From an uncultured Granulosicoccus sp. (lineage in GTDB: Bacteria; Pseudomonadota; Gammaproteobacteria; Granulosicoccales; Granulosicoccaceae): a DNA stretch of 64,000 nucleotides. Location of the stretch: NCBI GenBank assembly GCA_947499955.1, contig CANMQI010000008.1:1-64000 (forward strand), read 5' to 3'. This document shows positions 36,921 through 46,831 of this stretch, piece after piece (position 1 is the stretch's first letter; each line of letters opens with the position of its first letter). The translations under genes were made by a program, and so were the position numbers. The notes beneath the pieces were generated by a model that was not told the DNA's origin, ran no database searches, and worked only from the letters and a program-made list of their open reading frames with translations.

Positions 36921-38597
36921 TCATGAGGCAGTGACGTTATTGGCGGTGTGCACAGTCAATTGCGGGAACGGGATGTTCCAGTCATTCTCGTTGGCCGCTG
37001 CGACGCATGTCTGCTGGATCAGCCGGTTGAGTTTGAAGTAGTCACTCGCCACTTCGCTGCTCATCGTCGCGAAGACAAGGAAATCCAGTGATGAAGTATT
37101 GGCGCTGGCCAGTTCGACGATCAGTTTTTCGAGCTGCTTCTTGTAACCGGCCTCCTCCAGCGCGTTCTGGATATCGCGCCTCAGCGTTTCAGGCACTTCT
37201 GTCAAGCTGATGGATTGCAAGGCGTAGTCGAAGCCGAATGTTACCGAGACGCCGAAGGTCTTGTCTCGGGACAGGTTGATGAGGTTGATGCCATAGAAAT
37301 CCTGCGTGCTGTAGGTCATCGTCATGCCGCCCTTGACGGAGATCTCGATCAGATCGGGTGTCTGCACACGTATCTGCCCGAAGGTGCCATCTGGCAGGAT
37401 GACATAGTCACCGCGATTGCTGGGGAACCACAGATTGTTCTTTACCGGCCTGGATACCAGGGTGCCTATGACCTCCAGAGGTAGTCGTATGACGCCATCG
37501 AGTGCCGGGTTTCTGAGTACCGTGTGAAGGTTCAACGACATGACCTGCCAAGGCAGGCCGTTGTAGACAATCCTCTCATCCTCCCGGACGGCGCCGAGGT
37601 TCAGTAGCAGACGTGCCTCCCGGACGTAGCGAGGCAGATACTGTCGCAATCCCAATACGGTTGCCACGATTATCAGGAAGGCCAGGGCGAGAAGTAACAG
37701 GTCTTCCCTGACGTAGAGCACCACCAGCGTGACGAACAGAATGATCAGGGTGGTCACCAGGTAGAAGCTGTATTCCAGCAATCGGAACCAGGTACTGTTG
37801 CGTCGTTGGTCCTTGGTGGTAAACCGTGTGGTGTAAGTCCACCACAGAAATCGCATCAATGCCCACGTCAGAAAGCCTGTAGTCAGTGCGATGACCAGAG
37901 TGAGTCCGCGCCCGAGCAGGAACAGGCGAGTGGCAGGCCAGATGCCTTGGAAGAAGGTTTCCTGATCTTCACTCAAGCGCTCCAGTTGGGCCTGAGCTAC
38001 CAAACGTTGCTGTTCATATTGCGCCTGTTCATCACGCCATTTCGAGAGCAGATTGCTGACGCGGAGTGTCGCATCCTTGTCAAGCGATCCGGCGGGGATG
38101 GCTTCAAGTTCGCTGACTGCCTGCCTGGTGATCAACAGACGGGCCTCACTACGAAACACCGCGTCGCGAGCTTCGGCGACCTGTCGTGGCCGTTTGGTGA
38201 TCGATTTCAGGGATTCGATCAGTGGGTTCAGGATATCGAGCAGATCCTGTCGCCAGTCGGTCGTGACGACATCCGTCCCTCTCAACACGGAAGTATCCAT
38301 GTTGCTCAGCGCGATCATCTCGAACGTGTCCGACAGGTTCGCTATATCACGGTTGAGGTTATTGAGCGTTTTCTGTTTGTCGGCCGGAACAGGGTCGCTT
38401 TTGCCTGCCAGCGTTTTCTCCAGTTCGGCCCGCTGCTCTGTCTTCTTTTGCAGCAGTCGTGCGAGTTCATCGAGGCGTATCGCTTGCATGTCTTCGACAT
38501 CGATACTCTCGGCGGGAACCTCTGTATCACTTTGAGACCACGCCCCGGTGACAGGCAGGCACAGCAGGAAAAGCAGGAGAAAAAAGCGAATCTGCAT
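36921..38597 (-). CDS. Large MscS-related membrane protein
   Basis: 558 residues from ATG 38597, which gives a clean signal peptide (MQIRFFLLLFLLCLPVTGAW). Residues 25-235 are periplasmic and largely coiled-coil (LARLLQKKTEQRAELEKTL, RDAVFRSEARLLITRQAV). Membrane helices follow at about 245-270 and 290-345. The last 200 residues begin GLRQYLPRYVREARLLLNLG and look like an MscS-type beta domain plus cytoplasmic domain (GDYVILPDGTFGQIRVQTPD). This is the architecture of MscK/MscM-like channels, but the pore-helix consensus is weak, so channel activity is not certain. Confidence 0.7.
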   Translation of the reverse strand: MQIRFFLLLFLLCLPVTGAWSQSDTEVPAESIDVEDMQAIRLDELARLLQKKTEQRAELEKTLAGKSDPVPADKQKTLNNLNRDIANLSDTFEMIALSNMDTSVLRGTDVVTTDWRQDLLDILNPLIESLKSITKRPRQVAEARDAVFRSEARLLITRQAVSELEAIPAGSLDKDATLRVSNLLSKWRDEQAQYEQQRLVAQAQLERLSEDQETFFQGIWPATRLFLLGRGLTLVIALTTGFLTWALMRFLWWTYTTRFTTKDQRRNSTWFRLLEYSFYLVTTLIILFVTLVVLYVREDLLLLALAFLIIVATVLGLRQYLPRYVREARLLLNLGAVREDERIVYNGLPWQVMSLNLHTVLRNPALDGVIRLPLEVIGTLVSRPVKNNLWFPSNRGDYVILPDGTFGQIRVQTPDLIEISVKGGMTMTYSTQDFYGINLINLSRDKTFGVSVTFGFDYALQSISLTEVPETLRRDIQNALEEAGYKKQLEKLIVELASANTSSLDFLVFATMSSEVASDYFKLNRLIQQTCVAAANENDWNIPFPQLTVHTANNVTAS

Positions 38598-38803
38598 GGC
38601 TTTGCTCGTTGAAACCGCAGCCTCATTATAGGGGTATCTGCCGAAATACCGCATTGCAGCTGGCCTGAGAGGGAACACGGTAGGCGTGCAAAATCCGCTC
38701 CAGAAGGCACACTCTTCGAATCGGTTGCTCCTCGTGCTCCGGGTCGTCAGCGTTGTCGCAGGGCGTTCAACCCACAGGCCTCTCGTTGGAAACAGGAATT
38801 ACG

Positions 38804-38829
38804 GCCTGTGCTCGGTACGGAGCACAGGC
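38804..38829 (-). terminator. Hairpin after the secreted propeller-like gene
   Basis: GCCTGTGCTC, six-base loop, GAGCACAGGC: a perfect 10-bp stem, 18 bp past the stop of the minus-strand gene at 38847. Only a loose T-rich stretch follows on the minus strand. Confidence 0.65.
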
Positions 38830-38846
38830 GATAGTGCCGAGACTGC

Positions 38847-40712
38847 CTATGGGATGGTAAATGCCTGCCGGTGAACAGCGGTTTCGTAGTTGCCGTTTGT
38901 GAACAGTCGGGCTTCGAATTCCCCTTTGCCCAGATACTGCTGCAGAAAGCCCAGTTGTCCGTTATCCGGGCCACGCTCGCCCAGCTGCTGCGTGCCATTG
39001 GTATACAGCCACATCAGCAATTCACTGTCGGGGGAGCCCGCACGAGCAATGCTGACTCTGTCATTCCGGCCCTGATTGCTGTCGACGAAATTCACATACA
39101 CGCGTGCAGGCTGCTCATTGGAGCGTACCAGCGGCTGCAAACGATAAACTGCGCTGGTCGCTGTGGTCGCTGTGGTCGCTGTGGTCGCTGTGGTCGCTGT
39201 GGTCGCTGTGGTCGCTGTAGGGGTGGGCTCTTCCGTCACGATGCGCTGGGTTGTCTGTGCTGCTGGTTCCGGCGCCGGCGCTGATGGCGCTACCAGCTCA
39301 ACGGCGTAGGTATCCACCGAGCCCGAGTCGTGCCAGTCCGAGTTGAACAGAATACGGGAACCGCTGGGGCTCATGACGGCATGGGGTTCTCCGAAGTAGG
39401 CGCCGCGATAGCCAGATCCCTTGCTGGCTGACTTGCCCGTGGTTCGTGTATGGGCGAGGCGGCAGGTGTTCGGGTTATCCGGGTTGGCGTGAGTCAGGCT
39501 CAGTTCCGAGAATAACAGCGGCGCATCCTGACCATTCTTCAGGTAATCCAGTTTGCCGTAGCCGATGGTCGTCATGGTGACCCAGCCCGGGTTCCCGGCC
39601 GACACGGAGGAGAGATGAACGCCTTTCAAGGGGTAGTTCCAACCAGTGGTACGACCCACCATGACCTGGCAGCTACCTGCCTGGATATCGTGAGCGACGA
39701 TGGCACCCTGGCCGGCATCACTGTCTGCATCGCAACCGTTCTCCAGCTCGTCGTAACGCGGTGAGAAAACCGCATCATTACCGTTGGGCATCTGTCCGAT
39801 GGTCTGGTGCTCCAGTTTCGGTACCTGGTAGCGACGACCGTCTCTGGCGTTGAATGATGCGAGCACACTGTCCAGTCGGTACAGAAAGTTCATATTGGCA
39901 TCGAACACGCTGTCCTGTACCAGAACGCGTTGACCACTGGGCAGCGGGGCCGCTGCGACATCGGGCCGAAACCCGTTGGTATTACCGCCTTGGGGTTTGG
40001 CAGAATCGAGCACGACGCGTTGGCTGACAAGGCCAGTGCGCACATTGACATGAAAGCTGATATCGGAGGAGTCTCCATTCACATCATTGTTCTGGCATCG
40101 CAAGCCCACCAGATCACCACCAAGCCCCTGAATGTCATTACCGCCTTTGGCGGTCTTGCCACGGCGCTCGGCTGGACTCCCGCAAACGGGGTCAAGGTCG
40201 GCTACCAGGCTGCGCGTACGCGTTTTCACATTGTATTTGACCAGCTTGCCGAATAGTGGGTCATCGATGGGGCGGCGCTGAACGAAATACAAGCTTGATG
40301 CATCCTTTTCATCCCAGTATATGCCCTCGATATCCGCTGCAGAGAACTCCATGGGACGGATGTATTCATAGGTTTTACCGTTGTAGAGATGATGCCCCGC
40401 AGTGCTGTCACCTGTGTGATAGAGCATCAACAGGGATTCATCGGCATTCCATGGTTGTACTGTGTTGTACAAGGTGCGGTGCGCTGTACCGTAAGGCGCA
40501 TTGGTCACGCGCGTTACGCGAGTGCCAAAGGCAGGGTCGATATAGGATTGCAATGCGCCTGGTTTGCCCATGCTGGACACCACACGAGAATTGCGATCAG
40601 TGACCTTGCCGGCGCACCAGTCCTGAGCCATCGCGGGCAGGCTGCCGGACAGCAGGGCACACAGAGTAATGATTCTTGTAACTGACTTGGATTGCCCGAC
40701 ACACTTGCGCAT
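38847..40712 (-). CDS. Secreted beta-propeller-like protein with TTA-repeat linker
   Basis: 621 residues from ATG 40712, which gives a signal peptide ending ...GSLPAMAQDWC. Residues about 30-470 look like a seven-bladed WD40/TolB-type propeller: repeated strands such as DESLLMLYHTGD, DASSLYFVQRRP and the late SPSGSRILFNSDWHDSG, a motif of oligogalacturonate-lyase-like and TolB-like propellers. A linker (residues about 497-520) is a run of Thr-Thr-Ala repeats encoded by a 9-bp minisatellite. The C-terminal 110 residues form a separate small beta domain (PARVYVNFVDSNQ, FEARLFTNGNYETAV). Substrate or partner unknown. Expressed alone. Confidence 0.65.
   Translation of the reverse strand: MRKCVGQSKSVTRIITLCALLSGSLPAMAQDWCAGKVTDRNSRVVSSMGKPGALQSYIDPAFGTRVTRVTNAPYGTAHRTLYNTVQPWNADESLLMLYHTGDSTAGHHLYNGKTYEYIRPMEFSAADIEGIYWDEKDASSLYFVQRRPIDDPLFGKLVKYNVKTRTRSLVADLDPVCGSPAERRGKTAKGGNDIQGLGGDLVGLRCQNNDVNGDSSDISFHVNVRTGLVSQRVVLDSAKPQGGNTNGFRPDVAAAPLPSGQRVLVQDSVFDANMNFLYRLDSVLASFNARDGRRYQVPKLEHQTIGQMPNGNDAVFSPRYDELENGCDADSDAGQGAIVAHDIQAGSCQVMVGRTTGWNYPLKGVHLSSVSAGNPGWVTMTTIGYGKLDYLKNGQDAPLLFSELSLTHANPDNPNTCRLAHTRTTGKSASKGSGYRGAYFGEPHAVMSPSGSRILFNSDWHDSGSVDTYAVELVAPSAPAPEPAAQTTQRIVTEEPTPTATTATTATTATTATTATTATSAVYRLQPLVRSNEQPARVYVNFVDSNQGRNDRVSIARAGSPDSELLMWLYTNGTQQLGERGPDNGQLGFLQQYLGKGEFEARLFTNGNYETAVHRQAFTIP
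39156..39218 (+). repeat. 9-bp coding minisatellite (GGTCGCTGT)7
   Basis: Seven perfect 9-bp units. On the minus strand they encode repeated Ala-Thr-Thr in the linker of the secreted propeller-like protein. Being in-frame, unit changes would alter linker length without breaking the protein. Confidence 0.97.
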
Positions 40713-41208
40713 TTGCTCGCCCACACTGATACCTGCAGATTTCCGATGACCGGCGCGACGGTATCCTAATCTGCAGGGTTCCGCTCGTTTCGAAACAGGC
40801 AGGTCTCGGTTCTCGAATGGCCGATGCCGTGCCTGCGGCTTCCGCCTGCTGCTGATACGCCGAATTCTGGCTGTTTCACGCTCATGAGAGCTCAAAATGA
40901 CAGCTTGGTAGGGAGTGTTTCAGTGCGTTCAAGGCTCTGCCTTGCAAGGCACGATGTAACGCGATCGAAGCCTTGTCAATGAAGCAAGCCTGACACGGAT
41001 TCACCTGAAACCTTGCTCGCCGGGCAAGCCTGACACCTGGGCTGCAAGATCAATTCTTTCGACTTGGTCATCGTCGATGCTTATGCCATCACAACCGATC
41101 ACGATTGGTGCAATCCGTTTCTGTCCCGCATAGTGGTACCTCCAATAAAGAGCTAACCCGCGGTCAGTTCGACGAATGCGGGATGCGCTCCATACCAGGA
41201 GAAAGGCC
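40713..41208. promoter_or_regulatory. Divergent promoter region with direct and inverted repeats
   Basis: About 500 bp between the secreted propeller-like gene and the ABC importer, with no gene. GCAAGCCTGACAC occurs at 40984-40996 and again at 41024-41036, exactly 40 bp apart (about four helical turns). Upstream, CAAGGC, TCT, GCCTTG (40930-40944) makes a 6-bp stem. These could be regulator sites for the dpp-type operon; no regulator gene is adjacent. Confidence 0.4.
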
Positions 41209-42837
41209 ATGATTCGACAGAATGATAAACCGCGTGCAATGCCTGTCCGGCTACTTGCGGCTGTTTTGCTCGCGAGCAGTATTTCGGGAATGAATGCTCA
41301 CGCCATCGACGCACCGGCGCAGGGCAGGATAGTTATTGCCCTCAGCCCACTTGGTGCGGACTCCAATCTTTACTGGACCACCACTGGAGCCTTCATCCTG
41401 CCGTCCATGCAGACACTGGTCGGAAATGATCCAGAGACGGGCAAGTACGACAACAGTCAGCTTGCCGATAGCTGGGAGCATAATGCTGACTTTACTTCCT
41501 GGACATTCCGCCTGCATCCGCAAGCCACGTTCAACGAGCCGTGGGGGCCTGTCACATCCGCAGACGTTGTACACAGCTTCAACATGCACATCGGTGATGA
41601 CGCCAAACTGAGCGGCATCAGTCTGTTCAAGAAAATCGAGATCACAGCGGTGGATGATCACACTGTCAGATTTGATATGCCGTCGCCAGAGCCGAATTTT
41701 CTGTTCTCCAATGCAGGCCGAGGATCACTGGTGATATACAGCAAGGCGCAGTTCGATGCCGAAGGCATCAAGGGATATGAAACCTCGCCAGCAGGTTCAG
41801 GGCCCTTCAAATACGAAGGTCGTGAAGTAGGTCAGTCAATCCGGTTCAGTACCATTCAGGATCATTGGACCGGCGTGAATCCGGAGTTCGATGAAATCGA
41901 GTTTCGCTGGGTCAGCGAGCCGTCAACACGATATGCCATGCTCTCGGCCGGTGAGGCACATGCCGTGACCTTGCCGCGTGATCTGCAGGATGATGCGGCG
42001 GAAGATGGTCAGACGGTGCTAGTCTCCACAGAAGGTGCCATGCAGACCACGATGTTGTTTACCGGTCAGTTCATGAATCCTGAGGCTGAAGAGAATCGCG
42101 ATGCACGTACATACGCCTGGGGTGATCAGCGTGTACGCGAGGCGGCCAATCGTGCTCTTGATCGTGAAGCCATTCTGGAAGTGCTGTATGGCGAGGGGGT
42201 GCGTCCATTGCCGGTCTACACCATGGATCCGCGCTTTCCGGGCTTTTCCGAAGAACTGGCAGCCCGTTTCGACACTGACTATGGCTATGACCCGGACAAG
42301 GCGATGGCGCTGCTGGCCGAAGCCGGATACCCGGACAGTTTCGATAACGCTAAAATTCCGCTTGTCGTCACCACCCTTGCGGGAAATCCCGAATTTGCGC
42401 AGATGGCTGAACTTGTACAAGCCTACTTCGATGTGGTCGGAATAGAAACGGAAATGCGCGAGCAGGATTGGGCTACCGGTAATACGGCAATCCGCGGATT
42501 CACTGCAGATTTCATTACGCCCATGCGCAATGCACCGGTTCGTCCCAGTGCTCTGGGGGTGCAGATATTCTTTACCGAACACGCCAGTGCGCACCTGAAT
42601 ATCGGTGACCCGGAACTGAATCAACTCGGTGGAAAACTGGGCAACGAAACCGATCCAGCGACGCGCGATGCACTGCTTGCGAAGATGTTTACACGCATAT
42701 TCGACACCTATGCACATTTGCCGATGGGAGAAGTTCCTGCCTCTGTCGTGGTGAACAGCGAGCTTGTTGAAGGCTGGACCTTTCCCGGTTCTACCTCATC
42801 GGGTTTGAGTCACTTCGAACTGATCGACCTGAAGTAA
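41209..42837 (+). CDS. ABC importer substrate-binding protein (SBP_bac_5)
   Basis: 542 residues from ATG 41209, with AGGAGAAAGG before it. The signal peptide ends near SGMNAHA. The mature part is a class C (dipeptide/oligopeptide/opine) binding protein: GNDPETGKYDNSQLADSWEH, TSADVVHSFNMH, and the second-lobe RVREAANRALDREAILEVLY and KAMALLAEAGYPDS. It captures the solute in the periplasm and feeds the two permeases encoded next. Peptide, nickel, opine and oligosaccharide importers share this fold. The downstream genes favour an amino-acid-derived ligand, which is inference. Confidence 0.9.
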   Translation: MIRQNDKPRAMPVRLLAAVLLASSISGMNAHAIDAPAQGRIVIALSPLGADSNLYWTTTGAFILPSMQTLVGNDPETGKYDNSQLADSWEHNADFTSWTFRLHPQATFNEPWGPVTSADVVHSFNMHIGDDAKLSGISLFKKIEITAVDDHTVRFDMPSPEPNFLFSNAGRGSLVIYSKAQFDAEGIKGYETSPAGSGPFKYEGREVGQSIRFSTIQDHWTGVNPEFDEIEFRWVSEPSTRYAMLSAGEAHAVTLPRDLQDDAAEDGQTVLVSTEGAMQTTMLFTGQFMNPEAEENRDARTYAWGDQRVREAANRALDREAILEVLYGEGVRPLPVYTMDPRFPGFSEELAARFDTDYGYDPDKAMALLAEAGYPDSFDNAKIPLVVTTLAGNPEFAQMAELVQAYFDVVGIETEMREQDWATGNTAIRGFTADFITPMRNAPVRPSALGVQIFFTEHASAHLNIGDPELNQLGGKLGNETDPATRDALLAKMFTRIFDTYAHLPMGEVPASVVVNSELVEGWTFPGSTSSGLSHFELIDLK

Positions 42838-42903
42838 TACCGATCAACTGACAGGGCGGAGCTGCATCGTGTGGCCCCGCCCCGTATAACCCGGAGAAAG
42901 GCA

Positions 42904-43824
42904 GTGTTTCGATTTCTCGTTACCAGGATATCATCGAGCCTGTTTGCGCTCTTGATCATCACCGTTATCGTTTTCCTGTTGTCGCATCTGTCGGGTAGCC
43001 CGGTGGATGCCTTGCTTCCAGATGATGCAACTCAGGAGCAAATTGACAGCTTTGTGCGGGAGTGGGGGCTGGATCAGCCGCTCTGGCAGCAATATCTCAC
43101 TTTCCTCGTCAATGCCGTGCAAGGTAATTTCGGCACGTCTCTGAAGTGGCCAGGAGAAGATGCAATGGGGTTCGTACTGGACCGTATGCCAGCTACCCTG
43201 AAGCTGGGTGGGCTTGCCATTCTGATCAGTGTTGTCATCGCCTTGCCGCTGGGCATCGCTGCCGCCGTGTACAGAGGATCAGCCGTGGATCACGGCGCGC
43301 AGATGTTTGCTCTGCTGGGACAATCGATGCCCAATTTCTGGCTGGGTATCATACTCATCTGGGTGTTCTCGGTCTGGCTTGGCTGGCTGCCCACCTCCGG
43401 CATGGGAACCTTCGCACACGCCATCCTGCCCGCTGTCGCCATTGCCTGGTTTCAGGTCTCGGCGCTGGCTCGGCTGACAAGGTCGGCCATGCTGGAAGTG
43501 CTGGATGCGGAGTACATAAAACTTGCCCGGGTGAAGGGCGTATCCGAGGGGATGGTGGTCTGGAAGCACGCCCTGCGTAATGCCGCCGTGGTACCGCTGA
43601 CCTATTTCGGCATTCTCGCCGCTTCGATACTTACCGGCTCGGTGGTGATTGAAACGGTCTATTCCTGGCCCGGTATGGGGTGGGTGGCTCTGGAGGCGAT
43701 AAGGGGGCGCGATTTCCCTGTCGTGCAGGCTGTCATCATTGCCTATGCCGTTGTCTACATGCTATCGAACCTGTTTGTCGACCTTCTCTATGTTGTCGTT
43801 GACCCGAGGATCCGACGTGGCTGA
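42904..43824 (+). CDS. Dpp-type ABC permease 1 (DppB-like)
   Basis: 306 residues from GTG 42904, preceded by the same GGAGAAAGGC block as the binding-protein gene. Six membrane helices; the first is FALLIITVIVFLLSHLSG-like. The conserved periplasmic entry LGLDQPLWQQY-type segment is present, and the EAA loop EYIKLARVKGVSEGMVVWKH contacts the ATPases. It forms the inner-membrane pore with the next permease. It overlaps that gene's GTG by 8 bp. Confidence 0.92.
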   Translation: MFRFLVTRISSSLFALLIITVIVFLLSHLSGSPVDALLPDDATQEQIDSFVREWGLDQPLWQQYLTFLVNAVQGNFGTSLKWPGEDAMGFVLDRMPATLKLGGLAILISVVIALPLGIAAAVYRGSAVDHGAQMFALLGQSMPNFWLGIILIWVFSVWLGWLPTSGMGTFAHAILPAVAIAWFQVSALARLTRSAMLEVLDAEYIKLARVKGVSEGMVVWKHALRNAAVVPLTYFGILAASILTGSVVIETVYSWPGMGWVALEAIRGRDFPVVQAVIIAYAVVYMLSNLFVDLLYVVVDPRIRRG

Positions 43825-44692
43825 TTCCATGATCAACACCCCGCAATCGCCCGGCTTATGGGCAAAGGCTCGCAATCTGCCGCTGATTCCTCTGGCAGTG
43901 TTGCTGATCGTCTTCATCATCCCCGCATTCTTTGCCGAATACCTGGCACCGCACGATCCCTACGTCCCCAATCTGCGTGCGCGTCTGCAACCACCGGTCT
44001 TCTTTGGTGGAACCTGGGAGTTTCCAATGGGAACTGACAGGCTGGGTCGGGATATTCTCAGCCGAATTCTGCATGGTGCCTGGTACGTTCTGGCTGTATC
44101 GATGATCGGAATTACCGTCGGCGTGGTCGTCGGTACCACACTGGGGCTGGTCGCAGGCTATGCACGTGGCTGGTTTGACGGTCTGGTGATGCGTCTGGTC
44201 GATATCTCACTGGCCCTGCCCGCCATGTTGCTGGCATTGGCGCTGGCAGCTTCGATGGGGACCAGCTTTCTGTCAGTCGTGATCGTCGTCGGGTTTGCCT
44301 TATGGGCCTACTTTGCACGTCAGGTACGGGCCGAGGTACTGCTATTGCGTCGCAGTGATTTCGTCGAGCGCTCCATGGTGGCCGGTTCGTCGCACACGCG
44401 CATCCTGTTCCGCCATATTTTGCCCAATGTCACCAACACGATCGTGGTGCTGGCAACACTGCAAGTGGGTATCGCAATCATGCTCGATGCCAGTCTGAGT
44501 TTTCTGGGTATCGGCATTCCCCGTCCCACTCCCACATGGGGTCTGCTGGTTTCGGATGGGCGTGATTTCATAGCCACCGACTGGTGGATCTCGTTCTTTC
44601 CCGGCCTGGCAATTCTACTGACTGTCTTGTCGGCCAACATGCTTGGCGATTGGTTGCGCGACAAGCTCGATCCTCGACAAAGGCAGGTCTGA
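43817..44692 (+). CDS. Dpp-type ABC permease 2 (DppC-like)
   Basis: 291 residues from GTG 43817 (GAGGA 7 bases upstream); ATG 43829 is an alternative without a ribosome site. Family landmarks are LAPHDPYVPNLRARLQPP, FPMGTDRLGRDILSRIL and the EAA loop FVERSMVAGSSHTRILFRHI, with ASLSFLGIGIPRPTPTWGLL near the end. Pairs with the preceding permease. Confidence 0.93.
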   Translation: MADSMINTPQSPGLWAKARNLPLIPLAVLLIVFIIPAFFAEYLAPHDPYVPNLRARLQPPVFFGGTWEFPMGTDRLGRDILSRILHGAWYVLAVSMIGITVGVVVGTTLGLVAGYARGWFDGLVMRLVDISLALPAMLLALALAASMGTSFLSVVIVVGFALWAYFARQVRAEVLLLRRSDFVERSMVAGSSHTRILFRHILPNVTNTIVVLATLQVGIAIMLDASLSFLGIGIPRPTPTWGLLVSDGRDFIATDWWISFFPGLAILLTVLSANMLGDWLRDKLDPRQRQV

Positions 44693-44695
44693 CCC

Positions 44696-45688
44696 ATGAG
44701 AGACATACAGGGAGAGCCCCTTCTGAAAGTTACCGATCTGACGGTGGAGATCTCCACCAAAGCCGGTAGCTTCTTCCCCGTCAACGGGCACAACTTCTCG
44801 GTGCATGCCGGAGAAACGCTTGGGATTGTTGGCGAGTCCGGGTCAGGCAAATCGATGACAGCGATGTCTCTGGTGCGCCTGCTTCCCAAACACGCCGCGC
44901 ATATCCGCAGTGGCAGCATTACGTTGAACGGACGTGAGTTGTTGGGCCTGTCAGAGTCTGAAATGCGCAAGGTTCGCGGTAGCGAGATTGCGATGATTCT
45001 GCAAGATCCGCAAACCTCCTTGAATCCGGCATTCACGGTAGGAGAGCAGATATCCGAGGCGCTGCGCTTACACAACCCTGGCCCTCGTCGAACGTTGCGA
45101 GAACGTGCCATCGATGCCTTGCGCAAGGTCAAGGTCGCAGCGCCGGAGCATCGGATCGATGCCTATCCCTGCGAGCTGAGTGGCGGCATGCGACAGCGTG
45201 CGGTCGGGGCCATCGCAATATCCTGTCAGCCGAAGATCATCATTGCGGATGAGCCGACGACATCGCTTGATGTGACGGTACAGGCGCAGTACCTGAGGCT
45301 TCTGCGAGAGCTGCAGGAAGAAACCGGCATGGCGATCCTCTTCATCACACATGATTTCGGCATTGTGGCGAACCTGTGTCAGCGGGTGGTCGTGATGTAT
45401 TACGGACGGATAGTGGAGTCTGGACCGGTTGACCGCATATTTGCCAATCCGGCGCATCCTTACACCGAAGCGCTGATTGCTGCTGTACCGAAGCTGCGTG
45501 GGCAGAAGGGGCGACTACGCACCATCGAGGGACAACCGCCCGCGCCAACAGATGTGGTAGAGGGCTGCCCTTTTGCGCCAAGGTGTGAATACGCGGAATC
45601 ACGCTGTTTCAAGGAATTGCCACCGACGGTGAATGCCGACAGTGATGGTGAGCATACAGCCAGCTGCTGGCGGGTGGTAGGACGATGA
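44696..45688 (+). CDS. Dpp-type ABC ATPase 1 (DppD-like)
   Basis: 330 residues. Walker A is [11 protein letters not shown]-loop [13 protein letters not shown], signature [10 protein letters not shown], Walker [13 protein letters not shown] and H-loop FITHDF. The oligopeptide-type C-terminal extension holds Cys residues in [15 protein letters not shown], which bind an iron-sulfur cluster in this subfamily. It starts 3 bp after the permease and overlaps the second ATPase by 4 bp. Confidence 0.94.
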   Translation: MRDIQGEPLLKVTDLTVEISTKAGSFFPVNGHNFSVHAGETLGIVGESGSGKSMTAMSLVRLLPKHAAHIRSGSITLNGRELLGLSESEMRKVRGSEIAMILQDPQTSLNPAFTVGEQISEALRLHNPGPRRTLRERAIDALRKVKVAAPEHRIDAYPCELSGGMRQRAVGAIAISCQPKIIIADEPTTSLDVTVQAQYLRLLRELQEETGMAILFITHDFGIVANLCQRVVVMYYGRIVESGPVDRIFANPAHPYTEALIAAVPKLRGQKGRLRTIEGQPPAPTDVVEGCPFAPRCEYAESRCFKELPPTVNADSDGEHTASCWRVVGR

Positions 45689-46665
45689 GCATGAGTCCTC
45701 TGTTGGCCGTTGAAAAACTGTCCAGAAATTTTGACGTCCACACAGGGCTGTTCGGCCGTGAAAAGTGTACCGTCAAGGCTGTCAATGATCTGAATTTCAG
45801 TATCGACCCGGGTGAGACGCTGGCGCTGGTGGGTGAGTCTGGTTGCGGCAAGACCACCACGACCCGGCTTCTTCTACGGCTGCAGACCCCGTCTCACGGT
45901 ACCGTGCGATTTGAAGGGCAGGATATACACCAGTTGAAGGGAGCTGGTCTGAAGGCTTTCCGGTCACGTGTGCAGGCGGTATTTCAGGACCCCTGGTCAT
46001 CGATCAACCCGCGTGTTCGCATACATGATTTCGTGGCGGAACCGCTGATCGTGAATCAGAAACTGACCTCTGCTGAAGTGGACAGGCGTGTACATGAAGC
46101 GCTCGACTCTGTCGGGCTTCGTCCACAGGATGCGCGCAAATTCCCGCATGAGTTCTCGGGCGGACAGCGGCAGAGAATTGCCATCGCCAGTGCCATCGTC
46201 ACACGTCCCAGCCTGGTCATTCTGGATGAGCCTGTATCCGGTCTCGATGTCTCCATCCGTTCTCAGATCATCAACCTGTTCAAGGACCTGCAAGCCGAAT
46301 ACGGTCTCAGCTACATTCTGGTGGCACATGATCTTGCCACCACTCGCTATCTTGCGGATCGCGTGGCAGTCATGTACCTGGGCTCCATCGTGGAATACGG
46401 TGCCACAGATGATGTATTCGATTCACCATCGCATCCGTATACCGAAGCCTTGCTGTCAGCGGCCTTGTCAGCGGATCCCGATGAGGCGCGTGACGAAATA
46501 ATACTGAGCGGTGAAGTGCCCTCTCCGCTCAGCCTTCCAGCCGGATGCACATTCCATCCGCGCTGTCATCGCAGTCTTGGCGGGATATGTCAGTCCGAGG
46601 TGCCTGCATTGATGGTGAGAGATAACCGCTCGGTGAGCTGTCATCTGCATGCAAATGCCGACTGA
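45685..46665 (+). CDS. Dpp-type ABC ATPase 2 (DppF-like)
   Basis: 326 residues. Walker A is GESGCGKTTT, Q-loop AVFQDPWSSINPR, signature FSGGQRQRIA, Walker B LVILDEPVSGLD and H-loop LVAHDLATT. The C-terminal CTFHPRCHRSLGGICQ carries the Cys set of the oligopeptide subfamily. It pairs with the previous ATPase to power the importer. Last gene of the transporter unit; 166 bp follow before the next gene. Confidence 0.94.
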   Translation: MSMSPLLAVEKLSRNFDVHTGLFGREKCTVKAVNDLNFSIDPGETLALVGESGCGKTTTTRLLLRLQTPSHGTVRFEGQDIHQLKGAGLKAFRSRVQAVFQDPWSSINPRVRIHDFVAEPLIVNQKLTSAEVDRRVHEALDSVGLRPQDARKFPHEFSGGQRQRIAIASAIVTRPSLVILDEPVSGLDVSIRSQIINLFKDLQAEYGLSYILVAHDLATTRYLADRVAVMYLGSIVEYGATDDVFDSPSHPYTEALLSAALSADPDEARDEIILSGEVPSPLSLPAGCTFHPRCHRSLGGICQSEVPALMVRDNRSVSCHLHANAD

Positions 46666-46831
46666 GTTCAACAGCGAATGAGTGGCGCGCAGGTGAACCG
46701 ACAGAGGTGGAACCGAGCGCGCCCGTGCACACGGACTTCACGACCCCGACCGTACTATCCATTGACGTCAAACCTGTCCTGAGGGGTTTGATGCAACGTC
46801 TTCCACTAATCTTGAAATTCAGAGGCTGTTC

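Noticed and set aside
39156..39218. Short regular repeats here and at 36196, considered as a CRISPR array
   Set aside because: Units are 9 bp with no spacers, and no cas genes are present.
41001..41210. 69-codon minus-strand frame upstream of the importer
   Set aside because: It runs across the ribosome site of the substrate-binding protein gene and has no resemblance to known proteins.
46764..46800. Imperfect stem upstream of the isomerase-like gene (TCAAACC with GGTTTGA, outer GACG/CGTC), considered as a riboswitch or attenuator
   Set aside because: No known riboswitch core and no alternative pairing visible; too weak to list.
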